64,000 bases of DNA from Vespa crabro (GCF_910589235.1 NC_060968.1:5646021-5710020); one strand, 5' to 3'. Positions 11,339-24,705 are shown, counted from the first letter of the stretch. The notes: generated by a model from the sequence alone, not told the origin. Made by a program: numbers and translations.

Positions 11339-11506
11339 TTTTATATGGTTGTTAGCGACCGTAAGGTAGACAATAACCGGGTATAACACCCGCTCGCACG
11401 TGCACATCTGTGATCTTATTTTACGCGTCGGTTCTCAGCGCACTTTATATAAATTCCGAGCGTAATTTTCGTTCAGATTGTTTTGGCCGCTTTTACGACA
11501 TTTTAT
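11339..11506 (+). mobile_element. Possible short solo LTR with TATA box and initiator
   Basis: Between two copies of TTTTAT (11339-11344 and 11501-11506) lies a block of about 156 bases whose inner edges read TGGTTGTTAG near 11346 and TTTTACGACA at 11491-11500. It holds a GC-rich hairpin (CGGGT, ATAAC, ACCCG near 11379-11393). It also holds TATATAAA at 11446-11453 and TTCAGATTG at 11472-11480, whose A at 11475 lies 29 bases downstream of the TATA box, the spacing expected for an insect core promoter. TG...CA-like ends, an internal promoter and flanking repeats suggest a solo LTR. The size is small, the left end is one base off a clean TG start, and TTTTAT is weak evidence in AT-rich DNA. It could equally be an ordinary promoter. 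Confidence 0.25.
11446..11475 (+). promoter_or_regulatory. TATA box plus initiator
   Basis: TATATAAA at 11446-11453 and an initiator-like TCAG with its A at 11475. No downstream promoter element at the usual offset is obvious. The sequence downstream (from about 11536) has no recognisable coding region. Confidence 0.35.
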
Positions 11507-13247
11507 TTCGTTCGTGCTATTAAGTGGAACTTGAAGTTACTCAAAAGATGTCTCTTCAAGAGCGAGGCGAATGAAGGGGGCAGGAGAGGAAGGAATGAAG
11601 AACTTTTCTAAAAGTCTGTGGTAGTTTCTCTCGAGTACCACGGAAAATTCATTCTTTCCTTGCGTGCCCTTCGTTTGCTTGCTGTTGTTCCCTCTTTCGC
11701 GTTTGCGTGGTCGACGTTGATAGTAGGGTTTTTCGATGTTCGAACTTTGGTCAGGAACACAATGGATCCATCTAAACCTCTTTCTAACTCTCCCTCTCTC
11801 TTCCACTCTCTCGCTCGCTCTCGGACCAGTCGTCCACTCAGAATCGGCGTCTGTCCCATACACTCGAGCCACAGAAATGTTTGCATTTACCGGCGGGGCG
11901 TACACCCTTCGCCATCCCGTGAAAGCTTTCGGTGAGCCATGCGAAGCGTCAACTAGAAGTGCGTCCATCCAGCGGGTATGTGTGGGATGCATGTGGGTAA
12001 ACGTCGAATGGCATCGTCGTCACAGCGACGCACAACACTGTCGCTCTCCATCTTGGGATGTATCCAGAATGGCTTAGAGAGAATAGGGTCTATAGTCCGA
12101 TTGAAAGAATGCCCCAATGTGTTGACGCGCTTAAGCACTGTGACGTTTCTCCGATAGGTCTTTCAGAAAATTACAGCCGAAATTGGGCCGAGTTGATTTA
12201 ACGAAGAATTATTGTCAGGAACATCTCTTTTTCTTCTTTCTTCCTTTCTTTCTTCTTAGAAAGGATTTCTAAGTAATCCTTTTTAGTACATACTTTCTTG
12301 AACTTTATACGTCAATATAAAATAAAAAATATTAGGTATAGTTGGTGCGTCGATAAAAAATCGATAAGATTCTTGTTCTAATATTCAATGTTCCGAGGCT
12401 AGTCTTCGCCTTATTTTTCTCCCTCTCTTTCGCGCGCTCACCGAGGTTTAATACCCTTCGTTACGGCAGACGGGAATTAGTTTAATCCACGGGCAGAGCT
12501 AATTAACGTTTAAGAAGGCGAGACCGTTTTTTCTTTCGCCGTTATATTCTCTCCTTAAGTAACTTTCTTTTTTTCGGAGAAAGAGGGAAAGTTAATGGCA
12601 GCTCCGTCCACTTTTCTCTTCCTTGCTGCCTCCTTTCCTTCGAAAGCTCTTTGCATTTGTTCCTAGCAGTCCACCAGATTCGACCTTGTTACGTCAATTT
12701 TTCAATATCCTCCTGTCGAAAAGTTTCTCGAGATAATTTTCGATAGTCTAGGAATTAGATCGGCACGTCGAATCGAACGTTACCGTTAACCGAACTAACT
12801 ATGCCCCTGTAGTATCATAGGTAATCGAGATAGCAAGGGTTGATCGGGGATCTATTGTATAACTAAATACACGGGCATGTGGTTCTGGGGTCAGGGTATA
12901 GCGAACAATATTTCGCGGAAAGGCGATGGTGGTGGTAGTGTTGATCGTGGGTCGTACCGGCGGTACTCTTCTACCACCATTCGACCTCGCCAAGGTTTCA
13001 GTTCCGAGTCCGGCACATTAATGGAGATAGTGGCTCTGCTCAAACGTATAATTGCAGGGCCAGGCAATTGAGAAACTCCCAAGGGTTGCGGATCCCGCAA
13101 ATCCACCCGCCACTACGCCCACTAACTTCGAACCCCTCTTTACTCCATACGTTTCTCTAGACTACCTCCGTGATAAGATGTCCCTCTTTCTATCCCATCG
13201 CCTCTACTTCTCGAAATAGAGAACGTATCATAAAAATAAAATATGAC
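11507..13247. other. Non-coding stretch with a nested hairpin
   Basis: Overlapping frames on both strands at 11537-12138 cover a GC-richer patch but look like no known protein. At 12930-12979 TGGTGGTAG pairs with CTACCACCA and encloses an inner hairpin GTACC-GGC-GGTAC (12954-12966). Nothing else stands out. Confidence 0.5.
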
Positions 13248-13302
13248 TCGAATATAAATATCAATATTCAATTGTAATTAAACTATTAATATTTATATTC
13301 GA
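13248..13302. other. 55-base hairpin with 14-bp perfect stem
   Basis: TCGAATATAAATAT (13248-13261) is exactly complementary to ATATTTATATTCGA (13289-13302). After one mismatch four more pairs form (13263-13266 with 13284-13287). The loop is about 17 bases. This is a candidate fold-back element or small hairpin RNA; the AT-rich stem lowers confidence in a microRNA. Confidence 0.6.
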
Positions 13303-13697
13303 AGAAGCCATGAATAATAGATCGAAGAGAACTGTTTGTATGGAATTTTTATTTCAATTTCAACAAAAAATTGACCACACACTCGTGAGATATAATCGCA
13401 TTTTCTTGTACGTAGAAAGGATGATTTTCTTTGTCACTTTGATCGTGCATAATGCACGGTTAAGTTACGAACAGACTATATAACTAATTATACACTATTA
13501 CGCGCCTGATTTCCCCGCGGACGAAAAATAGAGGGTATATATTAGGAGGCTTCCCCTGTGAGAGTAATAAGCGCCATTAAGATCTACCATCTCCACCTTT
13601 CGCTTCTCTTATTCTCCTTCTCCTTTCTTCATTCTTCCTCTGGCAAGCAAGTTGAGCGAGAAAGTCACTTGGAGAAATGTCGAGAAACGTGGACGAA
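13303..13697. other. Non-coding stretch, nothing recognised
   Basis: AT-rich at first, pyrimidine-rich from 13595. No feature beyond short frames shared by both strands. Confidence 0.55.
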
Positions 13698-13722
13698 AGA
13701 GAGAGAGAGAGAGAGAGAGAGA
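13698..13722. repeat. (GA)n microsatellite
   Basis: About 12 GA units. Confidence 0.95.
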
Positions 13723-14359
13723 CAAAGAGATGCGAGAACAAAAAATGGCTATCTGTATCTCTCTTTGTTTCATTCTTGGAAAGCAGGAGCACGCGACCGC
13801 CTTCCTTAGCATCGCGAATTACTTATTAATGGCCGCACTTTATCCAATTAAAATAAATTACCACCAACCGTTCTTTACTTTTTGTTATCGTGGTACCTCT
13901 CGAGTAGATAAAAGTGGAAACTCGATTGACGAGAATGTCGTTATTGTATCTTTTTGATGCCTTCTATGTGGCTTTTTCTCATTAAAAATGATTATGTTCC
14001 ATCTTTAGAAGGAATCGCGGTAAACTATTACTTTTATTGCTTTTCCTATTCCTCTTTTTTACGCTACTCTAATTCGCAATGTCTTCTTGATTTTGATCGT
14101 GTCTTATAAAGTCCCTGACAATATTATAAATATCGATCAGTCGTGATTCTCCGGAGATTGTAAAGCACATTATGAAGTCACGTCTTTCGCAATTTCATTT
14201 ATTTTCTTTCTTCTCTTTTCCGCAATGGATTAGCAATCTCCATGGCCGACTTCGTGGCCTCATTTAAGATCGTTGGTTGATTGCAATTTTGACCGTAGCA
14301 CGGCGGTGCGGTCGTCTTATCGGATTTAGCAGGAACTAGACGAAGAGAAGAGGAGAGAA

Positions 14360-14361
14360 TG

Positions 14362-14392
<31 letters not shown>

Positions 14393-14403
14393 GAGAGAGA
14401 GAG
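14360..14403. repeat. (GA)n microsatellite
   Basis: About 22 GA units with one GGGA interruption in the middle. Confidence 0.95.
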
Positions 14404-16774
14404 GCAGACTGCAGGAATACCTCGCTTCGGAGGAAAGTTAAGGTTGGGTCTTTACTTAACCGTAATCGGAAGATATTGCCGGGAGCACTGCACCAAGGGC
14501 ACTTTACCAGCCGCCTTAAGAAAGCACTAGCTTCGCGAGGCCCAGTAACGCCGCTCCGGACCGTTATTAAAAGACTTTCCCACTCCCTTTTATCTCGACT
14601 ACCCTGCTTTCACCTTTCTCTTTCTTTCCGTACACCTTACCCGCCAGCGCAAGAACGGCAGAACATTGAGATATCTCACCTAAGAGTGTTTCTATGTCAA
14701 CCTTTGTACTTTTTAACGGGCGATGTACGACGGTGATGCGTCTCGAGCACTATGTGTCTCCATAACCAGGTAGAAAACGACGTTGGAAAGACGTAGGCTC
14801 CAAACGAGCTATGCCGGACGGTAATGGTGCTTTTTAATTTCTTTCCTGGAAATAAGTTGTGGAACGAAGATGGACGTTTTGGACAACGATGGGTATTTAC
14901 CAGAAAACTCGTAAACTCTCGTGAAAGTCAAACCATCCGTTAAACGATTCTTCATAATCATGCACAAGTTTGCTCATTGTAAAATCTCAACGTAGTTTCG
15001 TATCGTGCTCCTATCCATTTTAAATTACCCACACTACGTCGAGTTATTCGCCATACTTAAAAATGGGGCTCAACGTGATCACCTCGGTGTGATACGACGA
15101 CGCGAGTTGACACTTCCGGGTCGCAGAAATGCTCGTAAATCCCACGGGATGACACTTTTCATCAGGCTCTGATTACTTATTCACGGTCCGAACTGGACGA
15201 ACGATGGGTTCGCCGATACGAACGCTAACTAGTACGGCTCTGCCTCTCACTTTCCTGCCACTATGATTGATAATAATGCACGCCTGCCGTCAACGCTCGG
15301 TGGCTGATATTGCTAAAACATAATTTACGAGGTAGAAATAAAATTCCAACGATCGAGCCTGCATCAGGCAGCGTTTATATTATAACGAGACTCCGATGAC
15401 TTTGCCAACAAAAATAATTTTTTTTACTTTTACATTTATTCGATTCCTCTGATCGTAGTAAATAATTTTTTTTTCGAATTGATAATATCGTAGTTTATGG
15501 TCGCATCGAGTCTCTTTTGATCGTGCCCTTATTTCTATCGTCTCGCGTTTATTAATTTCGTTTAGGAACAGTGTCGTGGTAATAACAGTGCCTCTGCATC
15601 TAAATGCATGCGATCTTGCAATGCGCGATATATACGTGAAGGAACGCGTCGCTCGCTTTCGTTGGAGAACTGGCAAACGGATACGCGGATCAGAGGAAAG
15701 ACAGGAAAGTCCCTCGTTGTCGACCGTTTCTTCTTTCCCCGTCTTTCTCCATCTCTCTTCATTTCCTCTATCCTATTTACTGCACGGTACATCCCTGTCT
15801 TTGGCCGACCCTCTCCTATGTACGCCTCATACGTACCCTTCTCTCCACTCTCCCCTCTCCCTTCTTCCCCTCTTACTCTCCATTTTCCTTGTCTTTCTCT
15901 TTCCGTCCGTAGCGAAATAACAGGCTACACAACTATCATATTTCCCCCTTATTTTTTGTCTTGCTGTCACACAGCGCCATATATTTTGACGTCCCTATTC
16001 CACGACATCCCGGCGGAACATCCCGGACCTAACGCTTCTCCTCCTCCTTCTACTCCTCCTTCTCCCACCTCTACTTCTTCACCCCGCTCACGCTTCTTCT
16101 CACCCTTCTACTTACAATGTGTCACATTGTACGTCGAGCAAGGCGTAGGTGCCACATTATTTTACGAACGTGGCGCTACTCGAAGAGTAAAACGTATCCT
16201 TCGTCACCTTTCCCTTGATAAAACCTTCGTAAAAAGGCCTGCCAAGTCGTAGACTGTAGAGAAATCGGGTCAGAGGAAAACTGTGAACTATCCCGGCCAA
16301 GTGAATAGTATAGAAGTGTTCTTTTATTTGTTCATATATGTTTAATTCAATATAGTCGAACATTTATAGAGATAAAAAGGAGATAGGTGGGAAAGAGCAA
16401 CATGGATTTAAGCGGATATTTAACATTAATGTTTATTAAGTTTTCCGTCCATGCGAATTGTCTCTTTCCTTCCGCTTAAAATAAGAAATTGTATTTTCAA
16501 TAGATCATAATTTTACGAAGGAAAATACATTCAAGAATTTGTTCGCAATATTATTGGCACATTGGAAATGAAGATCCCAAGTCCACACGGGAGAATGTCC
16601 AAAGAAACGGAAAGAAAGGAGCCAGAGGGTTGTTTGTCTCTGTTTTCGTCTACATGGCTTCGGCTGCACCATTGAATCAAGTCGAGCGAAGCCGCAGGCT
16701 GTTGTGTAAACTCCGGTCTTGATTGAAAAGCTCCGCACTCAAATATTGGATGATAAATCAAAAAGAGGGGCGTG

Positions 16775-16777
<3 letters not shown>
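14404..16777. other. Non-coding stretch containing the longest open frame
   Basis: The longest ATG frame of the window (15608-16252, 214 codons) lies here. The plus strand over 15720-16110 is pyrimidine-rich, so the product is mostly Ser, Pro, Leu and Phe, and a second plus-strand frame is open over the same bases. I do not call it a gene. The rest shows no RNA gene or transposon. Confidence 0.55.

Positions 16778-16806
<29 letters not shown>
16778..16806. repeat. (GA)n microsatellite
   Basis: About 14 GA units. Confidence 0.95.
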
Positions 16807-16808
<2 letters not shown>

Positions 16809-19134
16809 TCTGCGATCCTAGTAAACTGGATTGTATGCCCTTTACGATTCTGGTTCCTGCAGGTATATTCGTTCGTTCTTGGTCAGCGTACTCGATTGAT
16901 ACGCGAAAACTTTTCCTGTTGAAATCAAACCGGCGCCTGCGTTCCAAAGTTAATCATACCATCGGGTCATGATATAGCAATGAGATTAACGTTCGGGGCA
17001 CGCGCGCGAAGAAGCTCGCTCGGATCGTTCGGTGCTCGTGCGTAAATCACTTTGTTATCTAGACTTCGATCGTGCATTCTATCCGTTTCTATCTCTTACT
17101 CTCGCCCCTATTCGTATCGTTCATGTATCCGCATGGAAAAGAGAATCACAAATTGTCCTCGAACAAGATCTTGGAACGATCTAGCATATTCTTTATCTGA
17201 GATTATATTATTATTCGTCTTGTTAAATTCTTGCGAAAAATTATTGTCTCTAATTGTATTATTTATCTTTGCTACTTGTTTCCGAGCACTAGTTGCGAGA
17301 CCCATAGAAAAGTTCCTCTTCATCTCATTATAGACCATAGTTAAGGGAGGTGGATGTTCTTTCGAGCCTGTCGTCTCTTATTTCCCAACAATTCAACGTC
17401 GTTCACAAATTATCCCCTTAACACGTGCGAATACGGCGAAACGAGCTTACTGACATGGGACAACCCTTGTTTTCAACGCCGTGTAGAAAAGGGCGGTGCG
17501 TGCTGGCTCATATTTAGTTATCGTATAAATTCAACCTCAACTTGCGCGGGGTTTCAGTTTCTTCCAGGTAGGACGAACCCTCAACGCCGTTAAAGCGCGT
17601 ACTTGCTGTGATAATGAGCAAGTTTCTTAACACTGAATAGAACCATAAGACTATTGACTGATAAGAAAATTTCCGATTCTTTCAACGAATTTGTTAAAAG
17701 CATTCGTGCCTTCGTTGCAACAACAATCAAATTTCTTAACAAAGAAAGACAATGAGAAGTGTGTAAGTTTTATTTAACGTGAGTAAGTTTAAGTTTAAGA
17801 TACTTTTCTTTCTTCAATCTCGATCCAACGGAACAGAATTTTCATGTTATATAATACATGAGAAAAATATGTCGAGCCTCGTCGCGTTCCCGACAGATCC
17901 ACGCGCTGTTGTCGTGCCTATTTCGCGCAGTAGAGTTTAGAAATTTATGCCCGCCAAGCCGGCACTTGCGCTTGACACTGACTTATTAATGTCGAGAAGG
18001 GAGTCGACAGAGTACTCTTCTCGCAATCACGTTCCAACGTTTTCCATTGTGCGTTATGCCGCGCCGGAATTTCGTATACCGTAATGGCCGAGCTATGCAG
18101 TTCACTTTGTGCGCGAGTAATATAATTTCTCTTGCATTTCCAGAAGCTATCGAGAACTATACACTTTTCTTCGTAAACGATCCTTCGAAGAATTCGAACG
18201 GCTCGTACGAGTTCTATTAAATTTAATGAAATTTTTGAGGATGTATAAATAATTATTTATATTTATTCCCTGTACCGCCAACGATTTCTACGATAGGAAT
18301 ATTCTTTCAGAGAATATTCTTCTCCATTTTCTCTTATTCGCCATTTAACAGAAATTATAAGATCTCTTCTTTCGAAGAATAGCCGAGTTCAACGTTTCGG
18401 ACAATTCAAGTTTCCTGCCCATAGAAATAATAATCTCAAAGCTTTTTCGTTCAAAGCTGCTCCGAAATGTTGAAATCATGGTGATATCGTGCACGTCGAA
18501 ACGATTAATCCAACCGTTTCGTTTAAAATCAATCGATCTCGACGTAGAAAAAGACTGCCTGCCTACCTTTCGTCTTCCTTGTCCTTCGCCAACGGCTTTT
18601 TCCGCGAGATGAATCTTCAATTTCGTGGCACGACCCTCCGCTCGGATATATTATTTGATAGCCCGTGAACTTAAACGATACCCTTTACGTGACCTGGAAA
18701 ATGCTAAATCATACATATGCAGAGCCAGAGCCGTGATTTCCATGAACCTTTACACGTCGAACGGCTTCGTGCCGTTGCCGTTCTCCTACATAATTCTGTG
18801 CGCCTACATCGGATATACACATATAGTAGTACATATAGGAGTCCACACACTGACGCGACGAACTAGCGAACTTACCCGCATCAATCCACGTAGCGTGCAG
18901 GCATAGCGCTACGAAAATCGGCGAACGTTTGACCGGAGCGTTTATTATTTTTCCGATAATTCGTACACGCGTCGGCTTTTTCGCACGGTGTTTTCTTTTA
19001 TTTAGCATAAGGCCGCTGGCAGAAAATCGATGTCGCTCTCGCACTCTCCAACGAGTACTCGCGCTTATCCGCTTCTTCCGTAAACATGCCTTTGGGAACG
19101 AACTTTCTCGTTCGTCGTCGGCTCGGTAGACTCG
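16807..19134. other. Non-coding stretch, nothing recognised
   Basis: Mixed sequence without tandem repeats. Frames at 17052-17338 and 18709-19044 are unrecognised and overlap opposite-strand frames. Confidence 0.55.
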
Positions 19135-19206
19135 AAAAGAAAAAAAAAAAAAGAAAAAAGAAAAGAGAAGGAAAGAAGCAAAAGAAAAAGAAGAAAGAAA
19201 AAGGGA
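19135..19206. repeat. A-rich purine tract
   Basis: Mostly A with interspersed G, almost pure purine over about 70 bases. Confidence 0.85.
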
Positions 19207-19735
19207 GAAGACACGGGCGTATATATCTTTGGTAGCGTCGAGAGTTTACTTTACTCGAGATCTTCACACGTAACGCGTGCGTGTCGTACGTGCCTCACCA
19301 CAAATCGAAAGCATTCCGAAGGCATCGTCGCTCGTTTTACAGCCTCAGGGCAATAGGAACGATTTACTTGGGTGCTCGGTGGATATTATCCACCCTATAG
19401 CTTACCTATCTCGCGCTACAACACGTACGGTTTGGTCGTACGCGTTGTTAAAGCGACGAAAGCGTTTCATTCGTATCGTTGCGCATGTGCAAGCGAAACA
19501 ATAATGAAAATAATTCGCGAAGAAGCTATCGCGAGATCCGCGAGGAACTTTGGCATGATTTCGATTTCTTTGTTTTTCTTAGGATGGCGGCGCGCGTATC
19601 TGTGCACGGATACATTTCGATTCGAGCGTAACGTCGCGTAAGCGCTTTTACGATCGTGCCCCAGCTATACGATAGCGAGCGAGCGCTACGAAAGAGCTCT
19701 TCTTTCTCTCTTTCTTACACTTTCTCCTCATTTTT

Positions 19736-19763
19736 CTCTATCTATCTATCTATCTATCTATAT
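19736..19763. repeat. (TCTA)n tetranucleotide microsatellite
   Basis: About six to seven TCTA units. A complementary TAGA array occurs at 62055-62100. Confidence 0.9.
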
Positions 19764-19836
19764 CTCGATCCAAAGACAAAGACCTTCTCGTTCGATTCCA
19801 TCGTAGAATTTATCGAGGGAAAACAATGCTCCTACC

Positions 19837-19840
<4 letters not shown>

Positions 19841-19892
<52 letters not shown>
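19841..19892. repeat. (CT)n microsatellite
   Basis: About 25 uninterrupted CT units. Confidence 0.95.
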
Positions 19893-19895
<3 letters not shown>

Positions 19896-20268
19896 CCTCC
19901 CTTTCTCTTCCTCATCCTCGTTGTCGTCTTCCTTTTCATGTCCGATCTCTCCAGCCTTCCCTACTAGAAATAGGTATTTCATCGACGTTCAAATTGACTG
20001 CAAAGTCGTCAAAGTTACGGTCGATTTTGTTCTTTTCTGTTTTGTGCGACACCCAACCCCTCTCCTCCTCCTCCAATGGTATCTTTTCCTCTTATCCTTC
20101 TTCGTTTTTTTTTCGTTTTATCCCTTTACGATATCGCCGATATATACCCCGTTAGTTAATGCGCCAAGAGAGTATTTTCGGCTTCGACGGAAACTGAGAT
20201 CGACGTTTTTTACTGCATACTCAAAAAAATTATAATCCTGTAATCCTACTAACTTCTAAAAGACATCC

Positions 20269-20286
20269 ATTTAACAAATGTTAAAT
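20269..20286. other. 18-base inverted repeat
   Basis: ATTTAACA, AA, TGTTAAAT: two perfect 8-base arms around a 2-base centre, in an AT-rich patch. Confidence 0.7.
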
Positions 20287-20795
20287 TTCAAAAATCAAAT
20301 GACACGTATAAAGATGATTAATACGGATGTTCTTATGTGAAACACGGTGTGATAACATTCTTAATGATCACAGGTATCTATAATTCTCATTCAACAGATT
20401 AATAATAATATATCAAATCTTACACGATAATAATTAAAGTCTGCCAAAGTAATGCTTGAGGAGGACGGAAACGTCGTTGCGATGTGTGGGAAGAGTTCCT
20501 TCGATCGTTCTTGTCTCGCTCGAAAGCCCTTTGGAAGGGATCCTGGTCTTCGTAATCGAGGGTTCTCTCTCGTCGGCAAAGTTTTCTCTGTGGAGCGAAC
20601 TCTCCCGCCCACGAAGACAACATAGTCGCTCTAACGTAGACCTGATAGTAGGTAGCTTATGTATACTCTAAGCGTTCAACGAAGAAGCGCATACACATAC
20701 ATAGGCAGGGAGAGGTTAGAAAGGGAGCTGGCTCTGTCGAAACGGTCAACATACATGGAAATGGACTTGTGATGCACACACACAACATAGAGTTG

Positions 20796-20821
20796 GAGAG
20801 AGAGAGAGAGAGAGAGAGAGA
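20796..20821. repeat. (GA)n microsatellite
   Basis: About 12 GA units, 20 bases after a short (CA)n run at 20775-20783. Confidence 0.95.
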
Positions 20822-21765
20822 AGTTTCGACGGCGCAAACGATTGCGCGCGAACTTTCATTTGCATATGAAAACCTGGAAGTCTTGGGGCTTGCCTCTTAC
20901 GAGAGCGGGTGAAAGAGGACGGCAAGTGAAAAGGGGTCGCTTAGGTCGAGCAGGAGGAAGAGCAAGCTATGATGCCTAGGTAAACGGCAGGGTACACCGT
21001 CTCTCCTGCGTCTTAAATATTCAATGACGTCACGTTCTTGACTTGGCATGTAGATTAGTACCGACGAATCACATGTTTCTGCAGCTGGCCTCGATTTACA
21101 ATCCAGTTTTCAAAACATTCCACTTCCATTTATTTGTCAATAAACTAGCTTTCGAATTAAACGCTGTTCGTTTGTTTTTCCCGTATTTTTTCCAAAATTT
21201 TCATTGTTGAAAAACACAATCCATTTATATATACAATTTTATTTCAGAATTATATCACGCTATTGCGTTGAATTTTTTTTTGTGTAATCGTCATCTCGGT
21301 ACATTTTCGCATTTCTTTGAATTAAGAGAAACATCATTGGGGCGAGCTGGCAATAGGGTAAACTATATGAGGGTGCAATTTAATATCTTTGTCTAGTGAC
21401 ACACAAAAACTATGAAAGATCCTCTCACGAGAAGTCGAGTTACAGTGAGGAGAAATGAAAGAATCGGAGAACGAAGTATGGCTGGTGCGCGAATCTCACT
21501 TCGTCAAACAAGCTTTCACCTTACAATACCATACCAAAAGCTCTGTGCGAATGGCCATGAGAAAGCAAAGCACAAGGGACCGTGCTGGTGGATGGAAACG
21601 CGTGGAAATAAGGGAATGGGTGGAAGAGAAAGGTAAAGTTACTTTATGTTTCTTAAGTTTCCTTTCAGCCACGGTAAACCCAAGTCGACTGTTCAGGTTC
21701 GCAAGGCTTTTCCATATAAATGCAAAAGGATTCACGTGCCTTTTATGTCATTACTACGACTCCCT
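20822..21765. other. Non-coding stretch, nothing recognised
   Basis: Plus-strand frames at 21412-21868 share bases in different phases and run into the CT array. No product is recognised. Confidence 0.55.
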
Positions 21766-21769
21766 CCCC

Positions 21770-21840
<71 letters not shown>
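21766..21840. repeat. C9 run followed by 64-base (CT)n array
   Basis: Nine cytosines at 21766-21774, then 32 perfect CT units at 21777-21840, the longest uninterrupted CT array in the window. Confidence 0.95.
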
Positions 21841-21843
<3 letters not shown>

Positions 21844-24705
21844 GTACAGTCTTTGCTTTCATCGCTGATTCGTTGCCACTTTCCGAATTCATGCAAATGT
21901 TCAAACTCCTTTTTTGGCCTGAAACGGGAACAATTTAATAACTTTCGTGCTTTGTCCTTCGATATTTTTAGCGAGCATTTTCTCTCTCAATATTTCATAA
22001 AGGGCGAGACTTATTTTCTTTTCTCTCCGCAATTCTCTCCATCTTTTTTCGTATTCTTCTCGTGGCGATCGTCCTTCTTCCTTTTTTTTTTCCTCTAGTA
22101 TTAGTTGTTTTTCGTTTTTGCCGGCGTATCTTTACTTTTAATTACCACTAGGCTCTGACGTTTATTGCCGCTTCTTGCGGCGCCTGTCGAGAGAAAGGGT
22201 CGAGGTGTAAGGACAAGGGAGTTTCAGACGAGTTTCGTGGAGCTGCCAAGAGGGACGAATGAACCTTAGGGTGTCTCGAGATCGTCCGGAGATGAATTCC
22301 TGAAACTGGATAGCTTGCGAAATGAACTTTCTTTGGAAGGTAAGAAAAACACATCCAATGTAATATACTGGGCTACATTATTTTTCATGGAAATTATTAC
22401 AACGTCGGTCCAACCCTACTATCGTATTATTCAACTTCCGCTTCTCTTTCTTCATCTCGTTTAACTTACATCACCTATCGATATAATTACAATTTTCTTT
22501 ACATAGGTAGTGTAGCTCTTGAATGCATTGCTTCAAACAAGACATTTTTGGATTTAACGTAGGAAATATTATTTATTTATTTTTACCCAGCACCATAACA
22601 GACTTTGGTCTTTCGAATAAATGATAATATCACTGTCGATTTAAATAATGAGATACAAGTAAATTATATTTCGGAAGTATCCTTTGGTTAATTTAATCGA
22701 GATAGGTATAAAGGATGTAATACTTTATCCGAGGCACCCTGGATAGTCGAGCGATGTCTTGAGAAGTCGATTCGTTTGAGAACGTTCGATACTACATTGT
22801 AGTCATCCTACTTGCCCTATAATTGGCTCGCCCGGCAATAAAGTTTCCGCGAGAACAGCTTAGGTACCTCACAGCCGACCTTTGGACCGGTGATATAGTG
22901 ACGATAACCCTCCATCGATATCATTCCCCCTTGTTCCATGGTCTTTAGACCGTACCGGGATCCTTCTCACCCACTTACACTGATTTACTCTCTAAACGTG
23001 CAAAACGAAGCGATTCACCGTAAAATCGAAAATGCGGGAACGACATTTTCTTTTTAGAAGCTCGTAAGAATCGAACAACGAGAGCTTTTTCCTTTTTTCT
23101 ATTATCCTTCAAAGATTCAAAGCGAACTTTCGTTATTTCGTCAGGAAGTACTATATGCGAGTAAATTCTTCTCAATGAAACAAAATAGCGTCGACGTAAA
23201 GTAGTTCGTTTAATGTTTAGCACATAATAGCTGGATAAGTAGGAATTATCGAGAGAAAATTATTGCCAGAAGAAAATTATTCCATGCAGCTATAAATGTA
23301 ACGTGTTCCTTCGCTCTTTCGTCGCGCACTACATCGCGCTTTCTATAACCTTCTCGTCGTTACGAGAACTTCAACGTTTTTCGTTGTGTATACAAAACAA
23401 ATGTAACCGTGTCGAGCCTCTCACAAGAAGGCTTTTATTTCCATATCTTATAATCCATCCGATAGGACAAATATTACGTATCTAAACGTAAATCTAAATG
23501 TCCTTGAGGATCGACCGTCCTTTGTTTCTCTTATGATAAGGAATTATTCGTTCGTGGTATATGTGCGCGCGTGCTTGCGTGTGTGTGAGTGAGCGTGCGT
23601 ATGGCAACAAGAAGACAAAGGAACGGTCTAGTATGGTTTTTCTATTGTCGAGCGAGCTTCCGTCGAATGTTTGCGAAATATACTATCGGAGTGGGGATAA
23701 AGAACAACGCGTACGGAAGAGAAAAAGATGGAAGTATCGAAAAGGAAATATAAACAGAGTTAGTTGATCGTAAGAAGCGAAGGAAGAAAGACGTACTAAA
23801 AACTACGTGCGAACTTGATATTACGATAGAAGATTAAGTTAGTTTTTTGCGGCTTTACAGATGCATTGATCAGGTGCATATCTCAATGTCACAGTTACTG
23901 GTGTAGTAGAGTTTCGAAACATGTACCGTACGTAAAATCTTAAATGACTTAATATATATAATCTCGATGGAATTTATCCGACTTTCCAGAATAATTCATT
24001 AGTAGGGAAATGCACATAAGGTCGTTTTGCGTCGGCTGTTGCAAGCGAAACAGGAAGTAATGTAGGTATTTACTAAAATCGCAGGCTTAACACGCGCATG
24101 GGGGTTATAAAAATGAAGGAACAACGGATTACCCTTTCGTACCGCGTAACAACTAATCACGGCTTAGCATCCGTGTACGGAGCTACCCTGCCCCTTCATC
24201 TCTCTCCCTGTTCACTATCTTCTTTTCCCTCTAGTTGCGCGCATTGCAGAATTCGTGGGTACGGATGATGAATGAGGGATTATTTCGATGCGGGCCAAAC
24301 TCGTGGCAAGAAGTTCGAGATAAATTTAAACTTTCTTTAAAACAATAAGTTCTGGCAGTGTGGGCGAGTCGATACAAGAAACCGTCATCTTTCATAATCG
24401 ATTATTAACGAATACCGTGGTACGCCAGTAGCCCCAGTAAGGGAGGTAGAAAGTTTTCCTTTCGCCAAGGGAGAAAAATAAAGAAAGATAGACCGACCTC
24501 TTACTGTTTTCTCCTTTATCTTGGCTCCTTTTTCGTGCATGTACATAAAAGCTGTGAAAGCTTTTTTTTCCAAGCGAATTGCACGTGATGAACGAGAACC
24601 GTCTGCAGTCATGAGTGCTCTTAAGTCGCTTTCTATTAATCGATCGCACTTAAAAATGGTTTCGTAATAATCGTTAGTTATCCGATGATGGGTAATATTA
24701 GAGAA
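21841..24705. other. Non-coding stretch with an AT-rich island
   Basis: Pyrimidine-rich at 22010-22105 and AT-rich at about 22370-22700. An alternating purine-pyrimidine tract, ATATGTGCGCGCGTGC, is centred on 23557-23574, followed by GT-rich sequence. A GTAAG donor-like site at about 22339 follows a short open frame that I cannot assign. Confidence 0.5.

Noticed and set aside
15608..16252. Longest ATG frame (214 codons)
   Set aside because: It lies on a pyrimidine-rich plus strand, is mostly Ser, Pro, Leu and Phe, a second frame is open over the same bases, and no domain is visible.
19789..19800. GTTCGATTCC, resembling a tRNA B box
   Set aside because: No A box, acceptor stem or anticodon arm could be placed upstream, which is a TCTA repeat.
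24353..24363. TGGCAGTGTGG, resembling the start of miR-34
   Set aside because: The match ends after 11 bases and the following sequence differs from the family, with no hairpin apparent.
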